A stretch of DNA of 64,000 nucleotides, from positions 2,480,001 through 2,544,000 of the forward strand of contig MOWL01000067.1 of the NCBI GenBank assembly GCA_002110485.1, read 5' to 3'. The translations under genes and the position numbers were made by a program. Shown here in pieces: positions 1 through 12,928 of this stretch. How positions within the stretch are numbered: position 1 is the stretch's first letter; the number at the start of each line of letters is the position of its first letter. Source of the stretch: Emergomyces orientalis (Eukaryota > Ascomycota > Eurotiomycetes > Onygenales > Ajellomycetaceae). Under the pieces are notes generated by a model. That model was not told the origin of the DNA. It searched no databases and worked only from the letters and a program-made list of their open reading frames with translations.

Positions 1-2750
1 ATCGGATTGATCGCGTCCATTGCCACTCTACTCAGAGCCAGCAAGGGGGCTCTGGACCTAATCAAAAGCTATAAGCATGCACCGAGGGACCTCGCTGAGC
101 TCGTGCACGACCTTGAGATCTTTGAGGAAGCCCTGAGAGGTTTTGAACGTGTCCTACGCAGTCGTCAAACAAAGCACAATATCTCCGAGAAGGTCCTTCG
201 AACGGCCATTAATGATGGATCGGCCACCATTAAAAACCTTGAGAAGCGCCTGACGCAGGTTTATAAGACTGAAAACTCGAGTTTTCGTCGGGTTAAATTC
301 GTCCAGAATAAATCACACTTTGAAACGCTTGGTAAACAGATCAAGAGTCAATGTGCACAATTACATAGTTTTGTATCACTGGCGCATTTGTTCGTAATAC
401 CCATTCCCTCCCTGATTTGTTTGTGTACTAAAACCCCTACAGGGAGACGTTCCTTGCTGTGTGTAATCAGCATCCCCAGCTCCTAGAAGCATGCTCAACT
501 GCCGTTGAGGAGATGGCAAACGAAACTCAATTCCTCGAGGATGCATCGGAATCAGGATTACCTCTAATCTCGAGGTATCCATCGTCGAATTCATCCTCCA
601 TAACCGCAGTATCCCTCGGATCATCGACACCGTCATCACGGAGTTCGATATCTTCCAAAAACACTTCCTCTACCACCGCTACCTCTTTTGATAATAATCT
701 ATCAGTACCAGGACGGAGGGACAGACGAGGTAGTGACGCCCCATCCCAATCCAGCACTTTAGTAGAAGCCCGCTCAACAGGCTCACTAATCATCCGCCGC
801 GCATGCCGACATGATTGTTACTGCAAATGCCACGACGAACCTACCACCAGTGAATCCAAGGGGCAGTCTTCACGGTTCAACACACGGGTATTTCGAGAGA
901 GCAGTAAACTCAAGGTTGAATGTTCAGATCCAAGTTGTGCAGCCGCAACGTCACAGGAAAAGCCCATCCCGGTTTCGTTCTTTAAAAAAGCCATGTCGAA
1001 TATGATGTCGACGGGTAGTATCCAGGTTCGATATCGGCTGAATACCTACCGTATGGTGCCAGAGGGATCGAACGCCATGCGGTACGTTAAACATGGGAAT
1101 CTGGAGAAGTTGAAATTAGCAATCCAGTCAGGGGAGGCAACTCCTTGGGATACTGCCCCTGATGGGTGGTCGTTGTTACACGTATGTTTCTCCCCTTCCC
1201 AAGGCTATTATTACTATGATTATCCTTGTTGTCGTCTTTTTGCTACGCTTTGTTCGCCCCTGCTGATTGTTATAGACTGCCGCGTACGCGAGACAGCTGC
1301 CAACTGTGCAGTATCTTGTTGAACTGGGTGCGGAGACTGAAGTATCGGACCTTGGAGCACGGTCTGCACATACTCTTCTGCCCAATTTTGGGAGTTTCAA
1401 TATCGCCTCTATCCCAGCCTAACTGTTTTTTTACTTTATTTTAGAAAACCCGTCGATTTCGCTTTTCTGAAAGCCCGCGGAGCAGACGCTACCCAAACCG
1501 AAAAGGACATCGTCCAAGTCTTCTCTAAGCAAGACGACTACATCGACGACTACGAATTCACGCCGATCCACGTTGCTGTCCTGGATCTCTACGATCCCGA
1601 CGATCTGGAACGTCCGACCCTCGAAGAACTCATTGACTTCGTCGACCATGCCAACAACGCCCCCCAGGGCACAAATTGGTCTCACTGGAGGTCAAAATAC
1701 CAAAAACGATCTCCACTGTTCGTCACAATCATCGAGCAGTTCCGCGTTTCGGCAGCGGAAAACCCAGATACAGGCAAAATCATACAGAACCTGGTCGACC
1801 AGAAAGATCGCAAATTCCACTGGACGCCACTACATTGGGCCAGTGCCACGGGGCAGGAGGATAAGATGAAGATTCTGGTGAATACGGGCGCGGATCCGTT
1901 TATCCAGTCGAATTTAAACGCGAACATTCTACACGCGGCGGTGGAGTCGAATGCGCTGGATAGTTTGAGCTATGCGCTAGAGATATGTAAACGGTATCCG
2001 GAATTGTTGAATATTAATCAAAATAACGTGTGGGGGGAGTCGCCACTTATGATGGCTGCGCAGGGGTGTTTAGTGGACTGTGTAAAACTGCTTCTTGAGG
2101 CAGGCGCAGATCCGAATGTGAGGCAGGAGAATCAGCAGGTTGCACTGCATTACGCAGGGCTTTCAGATCGGGGGGAGAGGAAGTGTGAGACTGTGGCGCT
2201 TTTCTGCGAGACAGACAATATAGCAAAGTTGGACATTGACGCGCAAGATGAGGATGGCAGGCCGCCCATCTTTGATTTCCTGGATGATTTGGAGTGTACG
2301 AAGTGTTTGATTCGACATGGAGCGAGGTTAGATTTGTTGGATAATGCTGGGAATAACTTGATTCACCACATTTGTATACAAGGGGAGATTGATTCGTTGA
2401 AGAGCCTGTTGCAGCTGTCAGGCGGCGAGAAGCTCATCCTAACAGGGAAGAATCTCGACGGGAATACGGCGCTCATTGAGGCACTGCGTCATGAAAATAT
2501 TGACTGTGCGGTAACCCTTTTGGAGCTTGATGATGTCGGAGACATTGTTGGTCAGGACGGGTGGGCTGCAGTGCACTACGCGGCGAAGCTGGGTGATCCA
2601 ACTCTATTAAAAGCCGCCCTGAAGCATCCGACTTTTGCACGGGGTATAAAGACGGATGATGGCAAAACAGCTCGCGTGGTGGCCATGGAAGCTGGCCATT
2701 GGCAGGGGGAAGTGAAGGGCCTTTTGAATCGGTACAATGCCCTAATATGA
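1..2750 (+). CDS. Ankyrin-repeat protein with fungal STAND-type N-terminal domain (5' partial)
   Basis: The reading frame is already open at base 1, so the start lies upstream of the window. Four exons fit: 1 to about 372 or 393, about 443/447 to 1181, 1276-1361 and 1445-2750. The first junction is ambiguous (donors at 373, 390 or 394); the other two are clean (GTATGT at 1182, GTCTGC at 1362). The N-terminus (IKSYKHAPRDLAELVHDLEI) resembles the helical fungal N-terminal domain found on STAND/NLR-like proteins. A serine-rich linker follows, then a cysteine motif (CRHDCYCKCHD, about 816-840). The conserved stretch after it (RYRLNTYRMVPEGSNAMRYV) leads into ankyrin repeats running almost to the stop (TPLHWAS, ADPFIQSN, SPLMMAAQGCLVDCVKLLLE, GWAAVHYAAKLGD). 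No NACHT or NB-ARC P-loop is visible. Such proteins are usually cytoplasmic scaffolds or self-recognition proteins; the exact role is unknown. Confidence 0.8.
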
Positions 2751-3615
2751 TAAGGATATAGATATCGTCGCTCGATTTCGGTCCACCAAATGGTGCGAGG
2801 TTCTATCGCAATGTTAACATTGTACAGTACATCATTCGAAACTTTTGGCGATGACCATGTATTCTATTAGATTTATATATCAACAGACCTCCTGACCTCC
2901 CTGCTGCGACCCTAACCGCATGAATGGAAAAGAGAGTGCCTCGATCTTTAACGCTCCATTATAAATGTACCCACGATTGATGAACGAATTATGAAGGTTT
3001 TCTTCTTAGCAAATTGGATATATACAAACAATACCCCTAGATAATTATCATATCTGCCTGGGTATTTTAAACTAGATTCGGGTTCTCTGAAGGACATCTC
3101 TGAGGGATATCACAACTCTAATTCTCAACGTCATCTATAACCAGTGCTGGAGATCAAGTTTGTTCTATTTGCATCATTAAGCTACAAATCACTCACGTGC
3201 TGTCTAAATCTGGGCATGTCCAACAGCTTTGTTCCGCAAATGGCAGAGTGTGCCAAGGTACACGGATCTACCGTTCCAGGCAGCCAATCGCTGCCTGGTT
3301 TAGTGGTATCAGCAAGTATCCTGGCAATCCGCTAATATTGGCAGCAGGGGCAACTGCTCGGATACCATCTGGCCACAAAAACAACCTTGGATAATTTTCC
3401 TTACGCATAACTCCTACAGCATTTCCAGAGAACTGACTGTCTTGATCACCAACTAGCCCGCAGTATTTGGGAATTGGGCTCGATCTCCCTTGTTCTTACT
3501 GCTGGCTCTAGGTCTGGGGCAGCGGGCTTTTCAACTGCGTCCCATCCCGGCGAAGCTATCGTCATTCTCATCCTTCTCGATGGAGGCTGTTGGTTATCTC
3601 CTCTAATAGCTCTCC
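2751..3615. other. Intergenic region
   Basis: This separates two plus-strand genes and should hold the terminator of the ankyrin gene and the promoter of the Nvj2-like gene. A TTTAGTGGTATCA stretch near 3300 looks like a tRNA D-arm, but no complete cloverleaf or T-arm follows. I see no other feature. Confidence 0.5.
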
Positions 3616-6518
3616 ATGGGGTCCTTTAGCGGCTATTTTCTCGTCTACGTCCTTGGTGGAGTTACCTTCATTCCTCTCGTCCTGAGCTTTATCGTCCTCC
3701 ATGCTTATCTAACGCTCCCAAAACCGACAAAGCATGGCAAACATGACGAGGATTCGAGGGTCGAGAGCATCCAGCATCCCACAGACGATCAGTTTAGCTT
3801 AAAAACTGGCACTGATGTTCTAGCGGAAAAGTTCCAACGAGCCCATGAATCCGACGTCGCCGCGGGGTATTTTGCAGTTTGTCGGGAATATGTTCCAGGA
3901 GGGGTCAATGGCAAGCCACCAGAGAGGACCACACCTGCCGGCGAGGTCGTGGCAGCGGAAAGCCCAAGTGTCTACCAAAGCATGTACCGGAGCATATTTG
4001 ATCGAAAACAGGCTCCAACTATCGACCCCGCCAAAGGAAATGGGAAAAACACTAGGAAAGCGAGGAATGTGTTTTTTGTGATATTGAGGTGTGTGTTTGT
4101 CTCCACGCCCAACTCCTCATTCAGGCTCAGGAGAATGACAATGAAGCTTACTTTTATTCTTTTTTCCTTTACAGACATGGCCATTTAATGCTCTACGACG
4201 ACACAGAACAAATAGAAGTCCGTTATGTGATCTCATTAGCTCACCACGACGTCAGCATTTATGGTGGCGGAGACCGGATACCTGAAGGGGAGCTCTGGAT
4301 TAAACGGAATGCAATTTGTTTGATGAGGAAACCCGGCTCAATCCCTGATGCGCTAGAATCGCGATCTTCGACGTTGCCATTCTATCTCTTTTCGGAAAAT
4401 CTTTCTGAAAAGGAAGATTTTTATTTTGCAATCTTGAAAAACCTTGAGAAGATTCCAGATTCTCCGGATTCCCCTCCGACCCCTCAGCATTACGATGTGA
4501 AACATATAGTCACTCTTATACAGCGGCTCCATTCATCGGAAGAACACCTTCAAACCCGATGGATCAATGCATTGATGGGAAGACTCTTTCTGGCGATGTA
4601 CAAAACCCCCGATCTAGAAGCTTTTATCAGGAGAAAGATAACCAAAAAGATATCTCGGGTAAAGAAGCCTAATTTTATCACGAAAATATCTCTCCAAAAG
4701 ATCGATGCTGGAGAGGGGGCACCGCTTATCACTAATCCTAGACTCAGGGATCTTACTATTGATGGAGATTGCTGTGTCGAGGCAGATGTTAACTATAGTG
4801 GAAATTTTCGCCTAGAGGTTGTGGCCACGGCCCGCATAGAACTTGGCACGCGCTTCAAACCTAGAGAAGTCGATTTAATTCTTGCAGTTGTGTTGAAAAG
4901 CCTGAAAGGTCATGGCCTATTGCGATTCAAACCCCCTCCTAGCAATCGGCTCTGGGTTTCGTTTGAGACCATGCCAAATATGGAAATGTCAATAGAGCCC
5001 ATCGTCAGCTCCAGACAAATTACATATGGTGTAATTCTCCGTGCCATCGAAAATAGGATAAGGGAAGTGGTTGCGGAAACTTTGGTTCTACCATTCTGGG
5101 ACGATATACCCTTCCTAGATACGGAACACGAAACTTTCCGTGGCGGTATTTGGCATCATCCCCCAGCACCTCCGCCGAAAACTGTGATTCCAGATGAAAC
5201 TGAAGAGCAACAAGAATCACCCGACCAAGTGCCACCTCTTATCATTGACGTGCCCAGCAACAAGAACGATGATTCAGTGAATCCATTTTCGATGCCTGGA
5301 TCGCCTCCACCGGCCTTAACCGGCCGAAGAGGTTCAAAATCCATACCTTCCCAGCTTGGAGATACAGGTTCATCGGTGTCCTCTGGTGTGGACAAAACCA
5401 ATCGCCTGGACCCTCCTCGAGCTATCCGGTCCCAAACATTCTCACACGCCGCCGATCCTATTGTTACCCCAGATACCGTGAAAGTAGATCACTCCGTCTG
5501 GGATTCGAAATCGGAGGAAAGAGATGCAACAACTACCATGATTGAGATTTCTAACCGTTCCCAGCCAAACTCACCAGCAGGAACACCGGTTGGCTCACCT
5601 CCGAAGGAAACGTCCTCATTACATAGAAGACCAGTGGCGCGCAAAGACAGCATTCCATCCGACGAGACCAGACCAATCGATATTCCGCCCCGTACTCCTT
5701 CGATCCGCGATGGATCATCAACAGTTACGCTGTCCACATCCAACAGTCCACGTAGCTCCAATTTGTCTTTGAGAAGCGAAACAACAAAACAAACCAAAAT
5801 CTCTGGCTCTCCGCCTAGAATCGACGTCTCAAATAACAAAGGCCCCGAACGACAAGTTATAGGATCAATAGGTTCAGCAGCCGCCGCTGCACGAAAATGG
5901 GGTTTAAACGTTCTTAAGCGGAATGGGGAATCGTCCCCAAAGGGAGATAACAAGCCACCAATGCCAGACCACCCTATTGGGCGGGGACGTCCCCTCCCGC
6001 CACCTGGCACTCCTCTGCCGCCCCCAGACCGGTTTGGCGGCTTCATATCTAATTCAATTTCTATGCCGAAACGCAAACCATTGCCACCGCCACTGTTACC
6101 AGAACGACCACAGAAAGATTCTCGTCCAGTCCCTAAACCTCCACTCCCAAATCGTCGTAGCATATCCACAAAGGGGAGCCAAGAGCCTGTTTCAGACGAG
6201 CTTTTGATCATCGAGGCACCTCTTGGTTCGGAACCATCGACGCCAGTTGCGGATTCTGTTCCTGACAACAACACGGAAACGATAAACGATAACGATAAGG
6301 AAAACCATTTGCCCTCAATAGAACATAATGAGTCTATGTTGGCGACTACCGAATCACTCCACCCCGAGAGCATCTCGGGTAGCGATTCGAACCTACTGGA
6401 AGGCGACACGCAGTCGACAGGAACTGCATTCACAAAGGATGAAACGTTATCGAAACCCGCCTCTGTGCCATCTCCTAATGAACATACCCCAGACCATACT
6501 CTCCTTCTCCATTCGTAA
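3616..6518 (+). CDS. Nvj2-like SMP-domain lipid-transfer protein
   Basis: Two exons (3616-4088, 4175-6518; 86-nt intron GTGTGT...TTTACAG) give 938 residues. A single N-terminal membrane segment (about residues 7-31) is followed by a PH-like region (HGHLMLYDD, then LFSENLSEKEDFYFAIL, about 150-250). A synaptotagmin-like mitochondrial-lipid-binding (SMP) domain follows at about 280-470 (RWINALMGRLFLAMYKT, RLRDLTIDGDCCVEADVNYS, VSFETMPNMEMSIEPIVSS). The remaining half is a disordered tail rich in Ser, Pro and Lys/Arg with several PPLP/RPLPPPGTPLPPP stretches, likely SH3 or WW targets. Family knowledge: Nvj2/TEX2 proteins are ER-anchored and move lipids at organelle contact sites. The membrane anchor + PH + SMP order matches this family. 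The downstream neighbour SLA2 is on the same strand 1 kb away. Confidence 0.9.
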
Positions 6519-7564
6519 GACAAAATACCTACGTCTGCATTTCTTTTTAGCTTTGTGCTGCAAATCCAATCCAGGCACCAAGCAGGTTGGTTGGATTTCT
6601 TTGTTTCTTGATTCTTCCTCTCCTTCGTTTCGGTTTCTTTTAATGATTCACAGGGAGTATTCATTGGTAAGGAGTTGGTAAACTACTTATTTTTACTTGG
6701 ATTAGGTTGTCATACTACCTTATACCCCATGGTCTGTGTAGATGGCCCCGGCCAGGCGACCGGGTGGCCTGACTTACTTAAATACTTCACCCCTGCTTAG
6801 ATAGCACGACGATATTAGATTATAATCCCATTCATATTTATATTTCAGAACGCCCGTACTTTTTATTATTTTAATTTGGATAGCTGTTTGAAGGGAAATT
6901 ATTTCTAATCCCACCTCGGGATCTCCCATTCTGCTTGTAGAAATATATAATGTTCTGGGGCGGAATCGAATCCACGTCAAACGGCATCCGGAGCAGCGAA
7001 TATATTTCCAGGTGAGCATACATCCATACGTATGAGTTGCGACTGATGTGAGAGGATCCTGATGTCATACTGAGCATGAAGAGAGTTAAAACTGAGCTTA
7101 TCAGTGAAGAATACAATGGCATCGAAGTATTCTTTCAAGATCCTATACGGGATATCTTGAAAAGAGCCCAGAAATTATCACCACACTCTCTGATAAAGCG
7201 TGCGTGCTATACATAGCCCCAGGGGGTGACGGCGCCAAGATAACGGGTGGCTGACTCAGCACGTTGATTGCGACGACTTCGAATTGGTTTGATGAGCGGT
7301 AAGTGAGAAAGCTCCTCCAGGCAACTTAGTTCTTTACATTGTTCAGAGCTCTCTCTTCGCTTCTATTTCAGTTCTTGCTTACCATTCTTTATTTTGATAC
7401 TTGTCGCTTTTTTTGTTATTCGTCCTGTTTAATCAAGGCCTCTTCATCAAACTACTGTCTGGCTGAAGCAGCGCGCTAGCTCCTAGTGCGTGCTGACTGT
7501 CCCCCGAGCTCGAACCCACTTCGCTCCGCATTCCGCTCAACCACACTTGCAACCTCTCCAGAAG
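6519..7564. other. Intergenic region, SLA2 promoter
   Basis: About 1 kb between two plus-strand genes. The last 250 bases before the SLA2 start are pyrimidine-rich, as is common for fungal 5' untranslated regions. No ORF or RNA gene is supported. Confidence 0.5.
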
Positions 7565-10500
7565 ATGTCCCTGGCCTACAATTCGGGAGTCACACGGAAT
7601 ATCGACATGAGCAGGTAATTTTAACCCATGGCCAATTTTGGATTTCGCGTCATTTTTCCTAGCGGTTACTTGAGGAGACTAAGAACAAAAACACCTTGGC
7701 TGATACGGTTGTTGGTAGAACGGAAGCAGATCTCGCGGTGAATATCCGCAAAGCCACCAGCATCGGTATGATTGTCCAGTCCAACTTTGCTTGTGATCTC
7801 TCTATAAATGATATGTTGAACTAATCGCTTATGTTTCGACAAATAGAGGAGACTGCGCCTAAACGTACGTTTTTGAAGAACACATTCCCCCGCCCGATGA
7901 CAGGCCAGGCACCCCCGAATCTAGATCTCCGCGACTCGAACTAACTGATGACCTAGGCAAACATGTCCGGAGTTGTATTGTTTATACGTGGGACCACAAG
8001 TCGTCGACGAGTTTTTGGGCGGGCATGAAAGTGTAAGTGGTTTTACCCGCCTTCATCCATTTCGACATGGTGTTATCAGCTCTACACCCCCCACGTGCTC
8101 GATTTTCGATTCTAGCGAACATCGCATTCTAACAATGAGCACTTATGTCGATCCCGCTACTAGCCAACCAATTCTTGCCGACGAAGTCCAAACATTTAAA
8201 GCGTTGATAACGGTCCACAAGGTTCTACAGGAAGGGCATCCGATAACAGTTAAGGAAGGACAGTCACACGTTAGCTGGTTGGATAGTTTGAGTAGAGGTG
8301 TAGCAGGGGAGGGAATGCGAGGTAATTTTTACCTCTCGTTGGTTCCTGAGCTGAGAAGCGATATATCGGATATATCAGTGTCCTCGGCTATTAGGTTTGT
8401 ATTGCATTGCATGCTAACCTCAGAATTATATTAGGTTATGGTCCATTGATCAGGGAATATGTATTTTTTTTGGAGTCGAAATTGGCGTTTCACCGCCAGC
8501 ATCCTGAGTTCAATGGTGAGTTGCTCTTTGCCATCCTATTTCGCTTCCAATCTAGGTGTTTTGAGTTATTAATATGACGGTCAACCTCTAGGTCTATTCG
8601 AGTATGAGGAATATATCAGTCTTAAAACTATAAATGATCCAAACGAAGGGTATGATATCGACCTTTCCCAGTTCCCGCGCCCAGCTTATCTATTTTCTAA
8701 CGGACACGCAGTTATGAAACCATCACAGACCTTATGACCCTCCAGGACCAAATCGATGCCTTCCAGAAACTCATATTTTCGCATTTCCGGCATAGCACCA
8801 ACAATGAGTGTAGGATATCGGCACTAGTGCCACTAGTACAAGAGAGTTATGGAATATACAAATTCATAACGAGCATGTTGAGGGCTATGCATACAAGTAC
8901 GCAACCCTGGCAGAATGCTCCTTTATATTCTACTAACAAAACTAACCGATGGGTACAGCTACCGGAGACGAAGAAGCATTGGAACCTCTGCGTGGCCGTT
9001 ATACCGCGCAACACCATAGACTTGTTCGGTTTTATTATGAATGTTCCAACCTGCGTTACCTTACTAGCTTGATCACTGTTCCGAAGCTCCCTCAGCAACC
9101 ACCCAACCTCCTGGCAGAAGACGAGGAACGTCCTGCTCTCCCGAAGCGACCAGCTAAAGAAATCGAACGAGAGCCTACACCACCGCCCAAAACGGTATCA
9201 GTCCCCGATCCAGAGCCTATCAATGATTTCTGGTCAACCGAGGCTAGACGTCAGCAAGAGGAATACGAAAATGAACAACAACGGCTACAGCAGCAATGGG
9301 AAGAACAGCAACGTGCGCAATTACTCGCTCAGCAACAAGCACAAAGGGATTTCGAGGAGCAGCAAAGATTACAAGCCGAACAGCAAAGATTGGCCCAAGA
9401 ACAGCTGTTACAAACTCAATATCAACAGCAAACGCAAGGTCGACTAGCGGAGCTAGAACAGGAAAACCTCAACGCACGTGCACAATATGAACGAGACCAG
9501 CTCATGCTCCAGCAGTATGACAAGCGGATGAAGGACTTGGAGGAACAACTGAACCAATTAAATTCGAATTTTAATATGCAGACTCAATCCAAGGATGACC
9601 AAATACGGGCGCTGCAGGAACAGGTAAATACCTGGCGTACAAAATACGAAGCTCTGGCGAAACTCTACTCTCAACTTCGACAAGAACACCTTGATCTTCT
9701 ACAGACGACGAAATCTCTAAAACTCAAAGCGGCGTCTGCCCAGGAGGCAATCGATAGGCGGGAGCGCCTCGAGCGTGAGATGAAGACGAAGAACTTGGAG
9801 TTAGCAGATATGATTAGAGAACGCGATCGAGCACTCCATGAGAAGGACCGTGTCACTGGTGGGAACCGTGAAGAGGTCGAAAAACTAAAACGCGATCTTC
9901 GTCTTGCTATCGAAAGAGCTGAAAATGCAGAGCGTGCCAAGGGATCTGAAATTTCCGCTTTACTTTCCAAGTATAATAGGGAAATGGCTGATCTTGAAGA
10001 GTCACTTCGGGTATGTTTTAGCCTACGGTTTTTATTGGCGCATTGGGCTCTAAGACTAACCTATTGCAGAATAAAACACGAGCTCTTGAAGAGATCCGCG
10101 CAAATCATGGGGAGAGAGATGAAGACCAGGAAAAAGCCTTGCTGGAGAAGGACGAGGAAATTGAAGTGTACAAGTCTGGAATGGAGCAGGCACTCATGGA
10201 GTTGGAAGAATTGAAGCTGGTATGTACAGACGACGGAATATATCTAAGTTGTGGTTTTTGGCTGACGCGGTTTTACAGACGCAAGGCGATGCTGATCGTG
10301 CTCTCGACACCCAAATCGATGACGTGCTCCATAGTTCCGTTGCGAAAATCAACGACATTATCGACTCGGTGCTTCAGAGCGGAATCCAGCGAGTTGACGA
10401 TGCTCTCTACGAACTGGATTCGAGCATGCAGGCCGGAAACCAGAACGCGTCTCCATCATATGTGCTTTCGCAGATCGAAAAGGCTTCCGCGAGTGCGACA

Positions 10501-11866
10501 GAGTTCTCCACTGCTTTCAACAACTACATTGCCGATGGACCAAATAGTGCGCACGCAGAAATCATTCGGACTGTCAGTATATTTTCAGGGTCGACCGCAG
10601 ATGTGCTTAGCAACTCAAAGGGCTTGTTACGGTTTGCTACCGACGACAAGAAGGCGGACCAACTAATGGGTGCGGCTCGGCAATCTGCACAATCAACTGT
10701 GAAATTCTTCCGCGCTCTACAGTCGTTCCGTCTGGAGGGACTGGAGCCTCTACAAAAGACAGATGTGGTGATTAATAACAACCATGAAGTCCTCATGAAT
10801 CTGCAGAAACTCTCCAAACTGGTCGACGCTTTTGCCCCGAAGAGCAGCAAGCTTAGTGGCACGGGTGATCTGGGTGATATTGTAGACCGCGAACTCACGA
10901 ACGCTGCCAACGCAATCGAAGCTGCCGCGGAAAGACTCGCGAAGCTAAAGAAAAAGCCGCGCGATGGTTACTCCACGTACGAGCTTCGTATCCACGACTC
11001 GATCCTCGAGGCTTCTATTGCTGTGACTACTGCTATTGCGGAGCTGATTAAAGCTGCGACTGCATCCCAGCAAGAGATCGTCCGAGAGGGTCGCGGCAGC
11101 TCATCAAGAACGGCATTCTACAAGAAAAACAATCGCTGGACAGAGGGGTTGATCTCTGCTGCCAAGGCTGTCGCCAATTCAACTAACACCCTAATCGAGA
11201 CGGCAGACGGAGTCATATCCGGACGCAACTCTCCTGAGCAGTTGATCGTTGCCAGTAACGATGTCGCTGCCAGTACGGCACAGCTCGTTGCTGCCAGTCG
11301 AGTGAAAGCAACTTTCATGAGCAAGACGCAAGATCGACTGGAAACTGCCAGCAAGGCTGTAGGGGCCGCATGCAGAAGCCTGGTGCGGCAGGTTCAGAGT
11401 ATCATTGCAGAGAAGAACCGAGATGAGAACGAGGCCGTCGACTACTCGAAGCTCAGCGGCCATGAATTTAAGGTTCGAGAGATGGAGCAGCAGGTACGTT
11501 TGGTTCCATTTCTTTTTTGGTTATGTTTTGTTCTTTGTTGATTTTTATGCTTTTCTTTGTCCCGTTACACTTCTTGCGTGCATAAACTTCGCCCATCCCC
11601 AGAAACTACCAGATCTATATCCCAAAAAGCACACAAATGCCATGCCACGACAACTCTTTCTGTTCTGTCCCTGCGTTTGCAACCAAGTTTTCTGGGATGA
11701 AGAACGCTTTCCTATCATTATCTGCATTTCTTTGTGCATTATATCGCATCTTGCATGCTAACCGCGATGCTTGTAAAATTAGGTCGAAATCCTACAACTC
11801 GAGAACAACCTCGCGCAAGCACGACAGCGTCTCGGCGAAATGCGGAAAATCTCGTACCTGGAGTAG
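7565..11866 (+). CDS. SLA2: Endocytic actin-binding adaptor Sla2/End4
   Basis: Twelve exons: 7565-7614, 7719-7765, 7847-7864, 7957-8032, 8164-8321, 8435-8515, 8592-8649, 8712-8896, 8959-10010, 10070-10219, 10279-11493 and 11783-11866. They sum to 1057 residues, the normal length for Sla2. The first eight exons encode the phosphoinositide-binding ANTH domain (RKATSI, HVRSCIVYTWDHKS, NDPNEGYETITDLMTLQDQI). Exon 9 begins its end and then carries a proline stretch, a Gln-rich segment (residues about 318-385) and a long coiled coil to about 620. Exon 11 holds the talin-like I/LWEQ (THATCH) actin-binding domain (ISAAKAVANSTNTLIETADG, ATFMSKTQDRLETASKAVG). The protein links clathrin coats to actin at the plasma membrane. 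The last intron (289 nt) is much longer than most of the others. SLA2 is the classic left flank of MAT in filamentous ascomycetes. Confidence 0.97.
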
Positions 11867-12928
11867 AAAGTGTAGTTTGCTATCTCAAACATTATGCCCC
11901 CGTTTTTCTTGTTTTAAAATCCCCCTTCCTTTCCACTTACTAAAGCATCCAATCTGTATCCTAGCGGCTCTTTACCTTTTATTTGGTTTCTTTTTCTTGT
12001 TTTGCTTGAACTTTGTTTCCCTCCCCCCCACTATCTATCAAATAAAACATCAAATTTCCAAAGAATGGTAAAGCATATATATATTTTAGCAGTCCTATCT
12101 CTTCCACCCATGTTTTCCCCCACTCAAAGTTTCCAAGGGGTAATAATTACTTCGGAACCCGTTTGCATAACGTTGTAGCTGTACCTCTGTGATTCCATCT
12201 CGAACTTCCCTCCTAACTTCCAAGGTTCCCTACACAAATCCACAGCTGTCCAACCAATCTAAACTGTCCACTGACTAACAAACAAAAACCTAAGCAAACA
12301 AAAACAAGAACAAACCTTTTTTTTTCTTTCTTTCTTTTTTCTTTGCCGCGCCCCGCTCATACCCAAGTTCACGCTCCCCCGCATCTACTCAGTACGCACC
12401 CCACTCCGCGCTGGGCAGGAGTAGAATACGAGCTAGCAAAAAGTCTAGTTACGTAGCGCCACGAAAAGTAGAGATCTGAGCTCCAATTTGTTGCTATGCC
12501 CATGTACGCAGTAGGCCAGCTATATTGGTGGTTTTGTCTCTCCCGCCTTCGTCTCCGCCTTCCTCCGCCAGGAAGTTGATGGCGCACGCCCTTCTCTAAA
12601 TCGGATTCAACGGTCAGCCTCCATGTTGTTTGCACTGAAAGGAAGGAAAGCATGAGCCGCACATTGGATCTTTTTTATATATATATATATTTTTACCTAG
12701 GTACCTAGGCACTTTTCCGTGTAGCTACTAAGAGCAACCAATGCTTTAATGATAATTAACAACCCAAACATCATTGAAGTATTTCGCAGCCCAAACAGAG
12801 TTACTTTTGAAGGAATAGCAGCAAATAACCTAACTAGTACCTCAGTAGGTAACCCAAACATAACCCAACGACTTTTTAGGGTCCCTTGCATTAGTTTCGT
12901 TATTTTATTACTCAAGGAATTGATAGTA
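11867..12928. other. Intergenic region left of the inverted-repeat element
   Basis: SLA2 3' region followed by AT-rich DNA with a TA run (about 12675-12692). It also contains a 14-bp palindrome, listed separately. No convincing coding sequence is seen. Confidence 0.5.
12696..12709. repeat. Perfect 14-bp palindrome CCTAGGTACCTAGG
   Basis: The same 14 bases occur again at 18040-18053, on the other side of MAT1-1-1. Shorter relatives (CCTAGGTA and similar) occur near 27136, 32992 and 55829, so it may be a common genomic word rather than a specific site. Confidence 0.7.

Noticed and set aside
3290..3370. tRNA-like D-arm (TTTAGTGGTATCA) suggesting a tRNA gene
   Set aside because: No T-arm with GTTCGA-type sequence and no acceptor-stem pairing within 100 bases.
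5489..6664. 391-codon open frame on the minus strand
   Set aside because: It is the antisense of the low-complexity Pro/Ser tail of the Nvj2-like gene, whose SMP domain and splice phase are clear on the plus strand.
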